From: Cryobacterium sp. PH31-L1
GTDB lineage: Bacteria; Actinomycetota; Actinomycetes; Actinomycetales; Microbacteriaceae
Length of the DNA stretch: 64,000 nucleotides
Assembly: GCF_030063145.1 (NCBI RefSeq)
Contig: NZ_JASISM010000002.1
Location: forward strand, 434,001-498,000
Direction: 5' to 3'
The notes beneath the pieces are model-generated. The model searched no databases and was not told the DNA's origin. It saw nothing but the letters and a program-made list of their open reading frames with translations. The position numbers and the translations under genes were made by a program. The first letter of the stretch is position 1. Every line of letters starts with the position of its first letter. Shown in pieces: positions 26,853 through 36,085 of the stretch.

Positions 26853-28516
26853 GCGCTTCAGATCCTTCGCCTCGTCGAAGCTCGCGATTGAGCCGTCCTG
26901 CGTTGAAACATAAGGTCACAATCCTGGCCCTTGCGCCCATCTTTGCAATTTTGGCCTTGATGAGTTGGGCACTAGCGTCGCCCGTCGGGTCGAGCCCCGA
27001 CGACGATTTCCACCTCGCGAGTATCTGGTGTGCCGGGGGGGACGTTGCCGGTGAATGCCAGACCGTCGCGGATGCCTCGGTGCGCGAGGTCCCACGAGGG
27101 CTCTCCACCGTCACGTGCTACGCATTTGCGCCCGCTCAAAGCGCAGCATGCCAGGACCTCAAAAGCGGGCAGGGGTTGATCGCGACCGACCGTGGTAACT
27201 TCACAGGGCTCTACCCACCGATCTTTTATTCCACGATGCACGTTTTTGCTACCACGAATATTGAAGCTTCCGCGCTGACAATGAGGTTGGTCAATATCGT
27301 GCTACTGGTGGGGCTCGTTACTGCCCTCTGTGCCCTGTTGCCGACCAAGCGAAGACTGTCACTCGTTTGGGGTCTCGCCTGCACCGTTGTTCCCTTGGGC
27401 GCGTTCATGATCACATCGAACAATCCCAGCTCTTGGGCAATGATTTCGGCGGCTACGCTCTGGGTGGCATTGGTGGGCTATTTCGAGTCATCTGGTTGGA
27501 AGAAGATACTCCTCGGTGGTATCGCACTGATTTCCACAATCATGGGTGGTGGCGCCCGCGCAGATTCGGCTGCCTATGCCATGGTCGCCGTAATCGTTGC
27601 CTGCGTCCTCACGATCACGTGGAGTCGACGCTGGTGGCTCTCAGTCGTTCTTCCTATCGGAGTCTTCGCTCTTTCAGCGGCCCTGTACCTGTCCGCCGGA
27701 CAGTCGTCGTCGGCGATGTCTGGAATGGGCGGAGGGGCACACCTGGCCGCACCAGCGAACTGGCAGTCGCTATTGCTGACGAATCTACTTGAGGTGCCGT
27801 CGCTGTGGGTTGGTTCATTCGGCCTGTGGGCACTTGGGTGGCTCGACACCTCGCTGCCTGCCATCGTATGGGTGGGGAGTTTCGGTGTCTTTGCGGCCCT
27901 AGTATTTGCAGGGTTGAACATGCCATCGATTCGCAAGTCGCTCGCCGCAGGGGTCATACTCGGTGCGATGTGGGTTGTCCCAACGTATGTCCTGCAACAG
28001 TCACAGGCGAAGGTGGGCGCTGAGGTGCAACCGCGATATATCCTGCCGCTCATCATCATGCTTGCTGGTGTGGCCCTCTTCAGCGTGGGACGAGCAAGGC
28101 TGCGACTGTCCATGACCCAAGTCCTCGCGCTCATCTCCATACTCTCTGTTGCGAACGGGGTCGCCTTACATTTCAATATGAGACGGTATATTTCCGGTTC
28201 AGAAATCGTGAGTTGGAATCTGAACCTATATCGCGAATGGTGGTGGATTCCTATGACGCCGATGGTAGTTTGGCTGGTCGGGACGGTGACGTTCTTACTC
28301 TTCCTGCTGGCAGCGGCATGGCTGTACCTCCGCCCATTGGTCTCGCCTGCGGAAAGCATGCCACGTGACTTCCAACGATCGAATCACCGAGAACCTGCTG
28401 CGGGCCCGGCAGGAGTTTTTCCTGAGCGGCCTGCCCCGGACGCGCTGACGTCAAAGAATCTTGTCAAGGCGGATGAGGCGAATGACGCCGATGGGAGCCC
28501 AGGCGGCAAGTTCTAG
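26849..28516 (+). CDS. DUF2142 family membrane protein
   Basis: A 555-residue polytopic membrane protein with about 11-13 hydrophobic segments. The DUF2142 N-terminal pattern is clear: a first helix ending ALASPVGSSPDDDFHLASIWCA, then a large extracytoplasmic loop with cysteines. The fold is of the GT-C glycosyltransferase type, and these proteins are commonly found in surface polysaccharide loci; a role as lipid-linked-sugar glycosyltransferase is inferred. The C-terminal 60 residues are hydrophilic and disordered. A paralogue lies at 36086-37720. Start GTG at 26849. Confidence 0.8.
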   Translation: MSASDPSPRRSSRLSRPALKHKVTILALAPIFAILALMSWALASPVGSSPDDDFHLASIWCAGGDVAGECQTVADASVREVPRGLSTVTCYAFAPAQSAACQDLKSGQGLIATDRGNFTGLYPPIFYSTMHVFATTNIEASALTMRLVNIVLLVGLVTALCALLPTKRRLSLVWGLACTVVPLGAFMITSNNPSSWAMISAATLWVALVGYFESSGWKKILLGGIALISTIMGGGARADSAAYAMVAVIVACVLTITWSRRWWLSVVLPIGVFALSAALYLSAGQSSSAMSGMGGGAHLAAPANWQSLLLTNLLEVPSLWVGSFGLWALGWLDTSLPAIVWVGSFGVFAALVFAGLNMPSIRKSLAAGVILGAMWVVPTYVLQQSQAKVGAEVQPRYILPLIIMLAGVALFSVGRARLRLSMTQVLALISILSVANGVALHFNMRRYISGSEIVSWNLNLYREWWWIPMTPMVVWLVGTVTFLLFLLAAAWLYLRPLVSPAESMPRDFQRSNHREPAAGPAGVFPERPAPDALTSKNLVKADEANDADGSPGGKF

Positions 28517-28600
28517 CCGCTCAATTCGGTGAAATGTGCAGTCTAAACTCAATACTGTCTTCCTCCTCCCGAGCGGAGACTAAACGAACTGGAGAATTTC

Positions 28601-29524
28601 TTGCGTGCGCTACTTACTGGGGGCAATGGAATGCTGGCCGGCAGCATCCGTGCGGCGTGGACATCTCAGAATATTCAGGGGGAGCTGACATCTGTGACGA
28701 GGCTGGACGCCGATCTCACTAATTCGGTTGCGACCCGTTCGATGATAGAACGCCATAGACCTGACGTGATTCTTCACACGGCGGCACGTGTTGGGGGTAT
28801 TGCGGCTAACATCGCAGACCCGGCCGGTTACCTGATGGACAATATTCTCATTGATTCCAGCGTGCTCAGATCCGCCGTCGACCTAGGTGTAAAGCGATTC
28901 GTGTACTTCGGAAGTTCATGCATGTACCCGCGGGACTACCGGCAGCCGCTCGTGGAGGGCGATGTGCTTGCCGCGCCTCTTGAGCCGACGAACGAAGGCT
29001 ACGCACTATCGAAGATTGCCGCGTCCAAGTACTGTGCCTACGTTTCCTCGCAGTTCGGCCTCGAGTATCGAGTGGTTATTCCTTCTAACCTGTATGGTCC
29101 GGACGACGATTATTCTCTCGGCCAGGGGCATCTCGTCGCTGCTGCGCTGGCGAAAGTGCACGCAGCCAAGCTATCGGGGGCTCAATCGATCGACGTCTGG
29201 GGCGACGGAACAGCGCGGCGTGAGTTCACCTACGTCGGCGACCTGGCTCATTGGCTGGTCTCGCACCTCGATGAAATGGGTTCCTGGCCCGAGATGATGA
29301 ATGTCGGGTTTGGGCGTGATCATTCCGTGCTCGAGTACTATCAGGCCGCCATGGATGTTGTCGGCTATGAGGGGAATCTTGTCACTGATCCCAGCAAGCC
29401 AGCGGGAATGCATCAAAAACTGATGTCCTCCGCCGTGGCGGCCCAATTCGGGTGGAACCCGCGAACGGAGGTTTTTGACGGTATGCGACGGGCCTATGCA
29501 CGTTACGTCGAAACGATTTCCTGA
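28601..29524 (+). CDS. GDP-L-fucose synthase / GDP-colitose synthase-like epimerase-reductase
   Basis: A 307-residue SDR enzyme of the WcaG/Fcl group, which epimerises and reduces GDP-4-keto-6-deoxymannose. TTG start at 28601 follows GGAG. It has the nucleotide loop GGNGMLAGS at 7-15, GSSCMYPR (S105, S106, C107), Y134/K138 in EGYALSKIA, and H177 in GQGHLVAA. C107 and H177 correspond to the acid/base pair used for epimerisation in GDP-fucose synthase. Because a ColD-like dehydratase follows directly, the enzyme may be the ColC equivalent that makes GDP-L-colitose. Both possibilities fit the sequence. Confidence 0.82.
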   Translation: MRALLTGGNGMLAGSIRAAWTSQNIQGELTSVTRLDADLTNSVATRSMIERHRPDVILHTAARVGGIAANIADPAGYLMDNILIDSSVLRSAVDLGVKRFVYFGSSCMYPRDYRQPLVEGDVLAAPLEPTNEGYALSKIAASKYCAYVSSQFGLEYRVVIPSNLYGPDDDYSLGQGHLVAAALAKVHAAKLSGAQSIDVWGDGTARREFTYVGDLAHWLVSHLDEMGSWPEMMNVGFGRDHSVLEYYQAAMDVVGYEGNLVTDPSKPAGMHQKLMSSAVAAQFGWNPRTEVFDGMRRAYARYVETIS

Positions 29525-29571
29525 ACAGGGCATTGCCTTGCCGGTTCCCGATAGAAAGAACATGAAACGCA

Positions 29572-30747
29572 ATGACTGCATCTAGCTTTCCGCTCGCAAC
29601 TACGACCTGGGACGAGGCCGAATACGACGCGCTCCAGCGGGTGATAGCTGGCGGTCGATTTACTATGGGTCCAGAAGTCAAATCATTCGAAGAAGAGTTT
29701 GCTGCCTTTTTTGGGTCGGATCATGCCGTGATGGTGAATTCGGGCAGCAGCGCGAACCTCATTGCACTTGCTGCAGCGGTCGCTAATCCCAACGTCGATC
29801 TCAACCCCGGCGACGAGGTAATTGTGCCTGCTGTGTCCTGGGCCACTACCTATTTTCCGGTTCACCAGCTCGGCTTGACCCTTCGGTTCGTCGATGTGAA
29901 CATCGACACCTTGAATATGGATCCGCAGTTAGTTGAAGAGGCCATCGGCCCGCGGACAAAAGCAATCCTGGCCGTCAGTTTGCTCGGCAACCCAGCGGAT
30001 CTGAGCCGCATGGCGTCCATCGCATCCGAAAACAAACTCGTGCTTCTCGAAGACAACTGTGAATCGTTGGGGTCGAAAATTGGGGACCGATATACCGGGA
30101 CGTTCGGCCTGGCCGGAACCTTCAGCTCGTTCTTCTCTCATCACATCTCGACGATGGAAGGAGGACTGATCCTGACAGACGATCTCTATATGTATCAGGC
30201 GATGCTGTCGCTGAGGGCGCATGGCTGGACCCGAGACCTCCCCGCGGATAACCTGATCTTTCCGAAAACGGGAGTGGCGTTCGAGGACCACTTTCGATTT
30301 GTTCTCCCCGGATACAACGTTCGGCCGCTTGAGATGTCCGGCGCCTTGGGTCGGGAGCAGCTCAAGAAGGTGCCAGGACTCGTTGCCGGGCGTCAGGCAA
30401 ATGCAACCTTGTTTACTGAGCGGTTTGCTGGGCGGTCGGATGTCCGTACGCAATTCGTGGCAGCAGAAAGTAGCTGGTTTGGTTTTTCGCTCATTCTTGA
30501 CGACAAGCTGGCCGGTCGACGGGCGGAAGTAGTCGAGGCGCTGACGGCGGCTGGTATTGAGTCACGTCCCATTGTGGCCGGCAATTTCACGAGGAACCCG
30601 GTCATGTCTCAGCTGAATGCCGTCGTTCCCCTATCGCTCCCAGCGGCCGACAAGATTCACGTGGACGGCCTCTTCGTCGGCAACCACCATTTCCCCATAC
30701 CCAATGAACTCGACCTTCTCCTCGATACCATTCAGGGGATCTCCTGA
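29572..30747 (+). CDS. ColD-like GDP-4-keto-6-deoxymannose 3-dehydratase (DegT/DnrJ fold)
   Basis: A 391-residue PLP-dependent protein of the DegT/DnrJ/EryC1/StrS fold. The usual PLP-linking lysine, six residues before the EGG motif, is replaced: the sequence is FFSHHISTMEGG with H190/H191 and E196-G198. This replacement is the hallmark of sugar 3-dehydratases such as ColD, which remove the C3 hydroxyl using PLP and glutamate, rather than aminotransferases. Other family features are NSGSSANL at 56-63, the LPS-type DEVIVPAVSWATT at 81-93 and EDNCESLG at 160-167, where D161 binds the PLP ring nitrogen. Flanked by WcaG-like and Gmd genes, which would supply and use its substrate. Confidence 0.83.
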   Translation: MTASSFPLATTTWDEAEYDALQRVIAGGRFTMGPEVKSFEEEFAAFFGSDHAVMVNSGSSANLIALAAAVANPNVDLNPGDEVIVPAVSWATTYFPVHQLGLTLRFVDVNIDTLNMDPQLVEEAIGPRTKAILAVSLLGNPADLSRMASIASENKLVLLEDNCESLGSKIGDRYTGTFGLAGTFSSFFSHHISTMEGGLILTDDLYMYQAMLSLRAHGWTRDLPADNLIFPKTGVAFEDHFRFVLPGYNVRPLEMSGALGREQLKKVPGLVAGRQANATLFTERFAGRSDVRTQFVAAESSWFGFSLILDDKLAGRRAEVVEALTAAGIESRPIVAGNFTRNPVMSQLNAVVPLSLPAADKIHVDGLFVGNHHFPIPNELDLLLDTIQGIS

Positions 30748-30787
30748 CCGCCTGTATCAAGAGCGGGACGATGTTGAGGGTTCGCGG

Positions 30788-32023
30788 GTGAGTGCGCGGC
30801 GCTCGATTGCCTCAGTGGCAGTCGCTTCTGTTTTCGTGGCGGCTGGGGGTTACGCGATACTCGTAGTCGCGGCCCGTGCGCTCGGGCCCGAGCAGTACCT
30901 GAGCTTCTCAGTATTCTGGTCGGGTCTTTACCTTGCTGTAGGCGCAATATTCGGTGTTCAGCAGGAAACAACGCGAAGCGTCAAGACAGTCATGCTGACG
31001 GCGTCGGAGCCGCGAGGGGGCGGCACCCGTGCTCTATATCCCGGAATGATTGTCGGCTTCCTCGTCGCGGCAGGGGTCGCGATCTCATCATTCAGCTGGG
31101 CACCGTCGGTCTTCGGCCAACAATCGGCACTATTTGTGGCCATGATCGCGGCCGGAACGGTGCTCTATGCGGGACACGCGACACTGGCCGGCGTCCTTGC
31201 AGGATTCGGGAGCTGGAACTCATACTCCGGGCTTCTGATCGCTGAGGCGGCTGTCCGTTTATTCCTCATTTGTATCGTCGCTTTTCTTGCGCTGTCTGTC
31301 GCCGGGTTAGCCGCTGCGGGTACTCTGGGGATGGTCACCTGGGTGATTTTCTTGCTACGCGCCAGGTTTCGCGCCGCTGCATTGACACGATTAGATGAGC
31401 ATCTATGGCAATCCGTTGCACACTCCCTGCAAGCCGTCTTGGCGTCCGGTGCAAGTGCCGTCATCGTGACAGGCTTTCCACTTGTTCTCGCGGCCATCGC
31501 ATTAAATGAGGACGCTACGGAACTGGCTATCATTATTCTCATCGTCACTTTGACCAGGGCGCCAGTGATGCTCCCACTCAATGCTTTCATGGGAATGATC
31601 GTGGCAAGTTTTGTCGACAGCAGGGCCCATGGCCTGTCGGTCGTGTTTCGGGCGATGGGCGCGGTTCTCGGCTTCGCGGCTATTCTGGGAGCCCTAGCGA
31701 CGGTCATCGGCCCGCCCTTGCTCGTGTTTTTCTTTGGTCACGCGTATAAGGCCGGCGGCCCATTCATCGGCGGGGCGACTGTTGCTGCCGGACTCATCGG
31801 TGTCATCAGCATTAGTGGCGCTGCCTTACTGGCACGAGGGCGACACCTCATATATACGGTCGGGTGGCTGGTTGCAGCACTAACGACCTGCGCTGTTCTG
31901 TTTCTTCCCCTTCCCCTTCCCGAACGGGTGCTTGTATCGTTGGTCGTCGGTCCGGTCATCGGCACGATACTGCATATTCGTGCTTTGGCCGGTCCTTCGA
32001 TGATGCGTGGACGGCGGTCCTGA
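30788..32023 (+). CDS. Flippase-like polytopic membrane protein
   Basis: A 411-residue protein with about 12 hydrophobic helices, of the Wzx/MATE-like oligosaccharide flippase type. The GTG at 30788 is chosen because GAGGG lies 7 bases upstream and the protein then starts directly with the first helix (SIASVAVASVFVAAGGYAILVVAARALGPEQY); the upstream part of the frame lies inside the previous gene. AARALGPEQYLSFSVFW matches the usual end of helix 1 in this superfamily. It likely flips a lipid-linked oligosaccharide bearing the GDP-derived sugar. A distant counterpart lies at 39948-41090. Confidence 0.75.
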   Translation: MSARRSIASVAVASVFVAAGGYAILVVAARALGPEQYLSFSVFWSGLYLAVGAIFGVQQETTRSVKTVMLTASEPRGGGTRALYPGMIVGFLVAAGVAISSFSWAPSVFGQQSALFVAMIAAGTVLYAGHATLAGVLAGFGSWNSYSGLLIAEAAVRLFLICIVAFLALSVAGLAAAGTLGMVTWVIFLLRARFRAAALTRLDEHLWQSVAHSLQAVLASGASAVIVTGFPLVLAAIALNEDATELAIIILIVTLTRAPVMLPLNAFMGMIVASFVDSRAHGLSVVFRAMGAVLGFAAILGALATVIGPPLLVFFFGHAYKAGGPFIGGATVAAGLIGVISISGAALLARGRHLIYTVGWLVAALTTCAVLFLPLPLPERVLVSLVVGPVIGTILHIRALAGPSMMRGRRS

Positions 32024-32111
32024 CGGACCTTTGACTATCATGGTAGGGACCAGAGTTCTTAGAGCGGCCTTCATGACCGACGAGCAATGAAAAACGGTAT
32101 TCAGATATCCC

Positions 32112-33143
32112 ATGAGTGAGATTCGAAAAAAGCGCGCGTTCATCACAGGTATTACGGGACAAGACGGCAGCTACCTGGCGGAACTCCTGCTGTCCAAAGG
32201 CTACGAAGTTCACGGCCTCATTCGCCGTGCATCCACGTTCAACACCTCCCGAATTGATCATCTTTTTGTCGACCCGCACGTTGAAGGCGGCAATCTGACC
32301 CTTCACTACGGTGACTTGACTGACGGTTCACGCCTGGTCACCCTTCTTGGGGCAATTCGTCCGGATGAGGTCTACAACCTTGCCGCGCAGTCTCATGTTC
32401 GGGTCAGCTTCGATGAGCCTGAGTTCACTGGCGACACAACCGGACTCGGCACGGTCAGGTTGCTCGAGGCTGTTCGAGTGACCGGGCTGGAATGCCGGTT
32501 CTATCAGGCGAGTAGTTCGGAAATGTTCGGAGCTACGCCGCCTCCGCAGAACGAGAAAACTCCGTTCTATCCACGGTCGCCATACGGCGTCGCCAAGGTC
32601 TACTCCTACTGGATCACGAAGAACTATCGCGAGGCCTATGGTCTTTTCACGGTCAACGGAATTCTGTTCAACCACGAATCGCCGCGACGAGGCGAGACCT
32701 TTGTCACGCGCAAGATCACCCGTGCCGTGGCGCGTATCGCAGCAGGGTTGGAGAGTGAGCTCTACATGGGAAACCTCGACTCTGTTCGTGACTGGGGTTA
32801 CGCTCCGGAGTATGTCGAGGCCATGTGGCGAATGCTGCAACACGACACTCCCCAGGACTATGCTGTCGCGACAGGTGCTGCGTACACTGTCCGAGACTTC
32901 CTGGAACTATCATTTGAGCATGCCGGGCTTGACTGGCAGAAGTACGTCAAGTTTGACGAGCGCTACCTCCGCCCCACCGAGGTTGACTCGCTCGTGGGCG
33001 ATCCGAGCCTGGCCGCATCGGAGCTCGGATGGGTTCCGCAAGTGAAGACACCCGAGCTGGCGCGGATCATGGTCGACAATGACATTGCAGCGCTTGCCGC
33101 CGGCGGTGGTACCTGGATCGACAAGGTAGTCAAGCATGGCTAG
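32112..33143 (+). CDS. gmd: GDP-mannose 4,6-dehydratase
   Basis: Converts GDP-D-mannose to GDP-4-keto-6-deoxy-D-mannose, the branch point to GDP-fucose, rhamnose, perosamine or colitose. The 343-residue sequence is typical: [21 protein letters not shown] at 10-30, [14 protein letters not shown] near 38-51, SSSEMFG at 134-140 and catalytic Y158/K162 in [25 protein letters not shown] near 187-202 is a strong family signature. The product feeds the WcaG-like and ColD-like enzymes just upstream. ManA at 51987 could help supply mannose phosphate; phosphomannomutase and GDP-mannose pyrophosphorylase are not in the window. Confidence 0.96.
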   Translation: MSEIRKKRAFITGITGQDGSYLAELLLSKGYEVHGLIRRASTFNTSRIDHLFVDPHVEGGNLTLHYGDLTDGSRLVTLLGAIRPDEVYNLAAQSHVRVSFDEPEFTGDTTGLGTVRLLEAVRVTGLECRFYQASSSEMFGATPPPQNEKTPFYPRSPYGVAKVYSYWITKNYREAYGLFTVNGILFNHESPRRGETFVTRKITRAVARIAAGLESELYMGNLDSVRDWGYAPEYVEAMWRMLQHDTPQDYAVATGAAYTVRDFLELSFEHAGLDWQKYVKFDERYLRPTEVDSLVGDPSLAASELGWVPQVKTPELARIMVDNDIAALAAGGGTWIDKVVKHG

Positions 33144-33942
33144 CAGCCTGCTGGTCGTCCTTCCGACGCTCGGCGAGCGAATCGATTCGTTTAAGGAGGC
33201 TCTCGCGAGTGTAAGCGCGACTGCCGACGTCGTGAGCTTGCGGCTGATCGTGGTGTTGCCGGTGATCGCTCAGGAAGCTCGATTGCTCGCTGCCGAACAC
33301 GGTGCCGAAATTGTCGACGACCCGCGACAGGGGTTGGCGGGCGCAATGAACGCCGGAATCGCCGCCCGAGCGGGCGAGAAATACTACGTCGGGCTGGGCG
33401 ATGACGACCTATTACGGCCGTCTGGTATTCGAGACCTTCTCCACCGGGCGGAAGAGCGCCAAGGCGTAGTAGTGGCTTACGGCGCCTGCGACTACATCGA
33501 CGCCGAATCTCGCGTTATCGGAACCAACCGTGTCGGAAAGCTCGCGACGCTGATCCTGTCTTGGGGACCGAACTTGATTCCTCACCCGGGCGCACTCGTC
33601 GACCTCGATGCGCTTCAGAGCATCGGAGGATTTGCACTGAATCGTCCGTACACAATGGATCTTGATGCATTTCTCCAACTGAAGAAGGTCGGCGAATTTG
33701 TATTCGTGCCAGTTGCCGTTTCTGCATTTCGCTGGCACGCGGATTCCCTGACCGTTGCCGACCGGAGGAAATCCGCTGCGGAGGCTCTTGACGTAAAACG
33801 CTCGTATCTGCCCGCGACTGTGCGGAACCTGAGCGTGGCCTGGCTCGTCCCCATTTCCTGGGCCACACGGGTCGCCGGCAACGTCGTCTCCTATCGCGCC
33901 AGGAAGATCGCCACCGCTTCTACGGCAGGTACTGGTAAGTGA
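33136..33942 (+). CDS. GT2-family glycosyltransferase
   Basis: A 268-residue GT-A protein overlapping the gmd end by 8 bases and the next GT2 gene by 4. It shows [20 protein letters not shown] at the start, the [12 protein letters not shown] helix and the GLGDDDLL metal-binding motif near 93. The C-terminal part is basic and may sit on the membrane. It probably transfers the GDP- or dTDP-linked deoxysugar made nearby. Donor and acceptor are not known. Confidence 0.82.
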   Translation: MASSLLVVLPTLGERIDSFKEALASVSATADVVSLRLIVVLPVIAQEARLLAAEHGAEIVDDPRQGLAGAMNAGIAARAGEKYYVGLGDDDLLRPSGIRDLLHRAEERQGVVVAYGACDYIDAESRVIGTNRVGKLATLILSWGPNLIPHPGALVDLDALQSIGGFALNRPYTMDLDAFLQLKKVGEFVFVPVAVSAFRWHADSLTVADRRKSAAEALDVKRSYLPATVRNLSVAWLVPISWATRVAGNVVSYRARKIATASTAGTGK

Positions 33943-34634
33943 TCGGACCGCGCGAGCCTACTCTGGACAATAGTGACACGTGGCTTGTCGTCCCGCTCTA
34001 CAACGAGTCGAGCGTGATTTTTGACGTCGTTTCCGAAGCGCTTTTAACTTTTCCGAAGATCGTGTGCGTGGACGATGGGAGTACGGATTCCTCCGCTGAG
34101 CGAGCGGAGCAGGCGGGCGCCTATGTCGTGAGACACCCGATCAACCTCGGACAGGGTGCCGCCCTTCAAACTGGGTTTGACTACGTCATTCGCGATTCGA
34201 CTGCTCGCTTTGCCGTGACTTTTGACTCAGATGGCCAGCATCTGACTGCGGACGCCGCTCGGATGGTTGAGCGATTGAGAAATGAAGACCTAGACGTTAT
34301 TCTCGGATCTCGATTCTTAGACAATCGAACGAGCGCGAGTCCAATGAAGCGGGCAGTGCTGAAGCTAGCCATCAAATTCACGAACTTGACGACTGGAGTT
34401 CGACTGTCAGATGCTCACAATGGCTTGCGAGCGTTTACGGTCGAAGGACTGGCAAGAATTCGAATTCGCCAGAACCGCATGGCTCATGCGTCTGAGATTG
34501 TGGCGCAAATCGGACGTACGCGCCTCCGATACGCCGAGGAACCGGTGCACATCGTTTACACGGATTACTCTCGGTCGAAGGGGCAATCGCTGTGGAACTC
34601 CGTAAATATACTCGTCGAATTGATACTTAAGTAG
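33939..34634 (+). CDS. DPM1-like GT2 glycosyltransferase
   Basis: A 231-residue GT2 protein of the polyprenyl-phosphate sugar synthase type. It has VVPLYNESSVIFDVV, CVDDGSTD, NLGQGAALQTG and the DSDGQH metal-binding motif (about 92-97), followed by GSRFLDNRT and SDAHNGLRAF. Starts with GTG overlapping the previous stop. It is followed by a DUF2304 protein five bases later; this pairing is recurrent in bacterial polysaccharide loci and suggests that the two act together to make or use a lipid-linked sugar. Confidence 0.85.
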   Translation: MIGPREPTLDNSDTWLVVPLYNESSVIFDVVSEALLTFPKIVCVDDGSTDSSAERAEQAGAYVVRHPINLGQGAALQTGFDYVIRDSTARFAVTFDSDGQHLTADAARMVERLRNEDLDVILGSRFLDNRTSASPMKRAVLKLAIKFTNLTTGVRLSDAHNGLRAFTVEGLARIRIRQNRMAHASEIVAQIGRTRLRYAEEPVHIVYTDYSRSKGQSLWNSVNILVELILK

Positions 34635-34638
34635 AGGC

Positions 34639-34998
34639 ATGATGGACCCCCAACTGCTCATCAAACTTGTTCTGCTCCTTGGGCTAGGGGCCATTGCTTT
34701 GTTGATCCTGTGGCCTGGACGGGGTGCCCGACGACTGGCATTGAGAAGGATTTCGCTCCTCCTACTCGTCGCTTGTGCGGCCGTGGCAGTGGTTTTTCCG
34801 CAGCTTTCCAACGCTGTCGCAACATTATTTGGGGTCGGTCGGGGGGCCGACCTTCTCCTTTATGGGCTGGTCGTGTGTTTCGTCGGCTACGTGATTGCAA
34901 CGCGGGCGCACCATTCCCGAATCGACATACAGGTCACAGAGCTCGCTCGTGCGCAGGCACTGGCCCAAGCCGTCGAGCCCGGCTCGATACACGGATGA
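34639..34998 (+). CDS. DUF2304 membrane protein
   Basis: A 119-residue protein with three hydrophobic helices (about 7-24, 37-57, 70-90) and a short charged C-terminus, matching DUF2304 in length and in the repeated position after a DPM1-like GT2. Helix 3 ends in an RAHHSRIDIQVTELARAQAL helix that may be cytoplasmic. It overlaps galE by 4 bases (ATGA). A role as membrane partner of the GT2 enzyme is inferred. Confidence 0.75.
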   Translation: MMDPQLLIKLVLLLGLGAIALLILWPGRGARRLALRRISLLLLVACAAVAVVFPQLSNAVATLFGVGRGADLLLYGLVVCFVGYVIATRAHHSRIDIQVTELARAQALAQAVEPGSIHG

Positions 34999-35966
34999 CC
35001 ACCCTCGTTACCGGTGGTACCGGGTACATAGGGGCGCACGTCGTGCGGCTTCTGGGCGATCGTGGCGATGAAGTTGTCGTCGTTGACGACGTTTTGACGG
35101 GTGTTCGCGGCAGAATTGGTGATGTCCCGCTCGTCGAGATGGATCTCGCGCACTCAAGCGCTCCTGCCGTGCTCGAATCTGTCATGCGGGATTACGACGT
35201 GAAGCAGGTGGTGCACTTCGCCGGACGAAAACAAGTTGGGGAGTCAGTCCTGCGGCCTGCCTGGTACTTTCAACAGAACGTGGGCTCGTTAGCAAACCTT
35301 TTGATCGCAATGGAGAGGGCTGATGTGTCGCGCGTCGTCTTCTCGTCGTCTGCCGCAGTTTATGGAACTTCAGAGGGCCCGTCGCTGAACGAGGCCACAC
35401 TGCAGCGTCCGGTGAATCCCTATGGTGAGTCCAAACTCGTTGGCGAATGGTTAATTTCGGATTCGGTCGCCTCCCAGGCGCTTCGAGCCTCAAGTCTGCG
35501 TTATTTCAATGTTGCGGGTTCTGGCTGGCCGGAGTTGGGCGACACTGCGGCTCTGAACTTGGTGCCAATGGTCCTGGAACGCATCGATCAGGGCCTGTCC
35601 CCCCTCATCTTCGGTGACGACTATGAGACCGAAGATGGAACGTGTGTGCGGGACTATATTCATGTTTTGGACCTCGCAGAGGCGCATTTGGTTGCGCTGG
35701 ACAGTTTGAAAATTGGTCCGGCGAGAAACGATATCTATAACGTCGGAACGGGAATTGGATCTTCAGTTCGAGAGATGGTTAATCAAATCATTGAGCGGTC
35801 TGGTTCAGCGGTCATTCCCGAGGTGAAGGGTCGCCGGCTTGGAGATCCTGCCGTCGTCGTCGCAGATCCACGCGCTATCTCGGCGGCAATCGGGTGGGTC
35901 GCCAAACGTGGACTCGCGGACATCGTTGATTCAGCATGGGATTCTCACGTACTACTGAAAGGCTAG
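34995..35966 (+). CDS. galE: UDP-glucose 4-epimerase
   Basis: Interconverts UDP-glucose and UDP-galactose (or the N-acetyl forms). Start ATG 34995 overlaps the DUF2304 stop; the frame is open upstream but that part lies inside the DUF2304 gene. The 323-residue SDR has GGTGYIGAHVV at 7-17, HFAGRKQVGESV near 74-85, SSSAAVYG at 117-124 and Y143/K147 in NPYGESKLVGEW, with DYIHVLDLAEAH near 219. A second galE-like gene is at 53783; having one inside the island suggests a dedicated supply of UDP-galactose-type donor. Confidence 0.92.
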   Translation: MTTLVTGGTGYIGAHVVRLLGDRGDEVVVVDDVLTGVRGRIGDVPLVEMDLAHSSAPAVLESVMRDYDVKQVVHFAGRKQVGESVLRPAWYFQQNVGSLANLLIAMERADVSRVVFSSSAAVYGTSEGPSLNEATLQRPVNPYGESKLVGEWLISDSVASQALRASSLRYFNVAGSGWPELGDTAALNLVPMVLERIDQGLSPLIFGDDYETEDGTCVRDYIHVLDLAEAHLVALDSLKIGPARNDIYNVGTGIGSSVREMVNQIIERSGSAVIPEVKGRRLGDPAVVVADPRAISAAIGWVAKRGLADIVDSAWDSHVLLKG

Positions 35967-36085
35967 CCACGGTCTCGCGCACTTCCGCAGGGGGCTCGCG
36001 TGCGGGGATTGCGAAATCACTCCGTCTGGGGCTGCTTTTTCAGCGTGTGGTCACCCAGATGAGACAGATATAGAGAGATGAACAC

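Noticed and set aside
29572-30747. Annotation as perosamine synthase or sugar aminotransferase
   Set aside because: The PLP-linking lysine is replaced by histidine, which fits the ColD-type 3-dehydratase.
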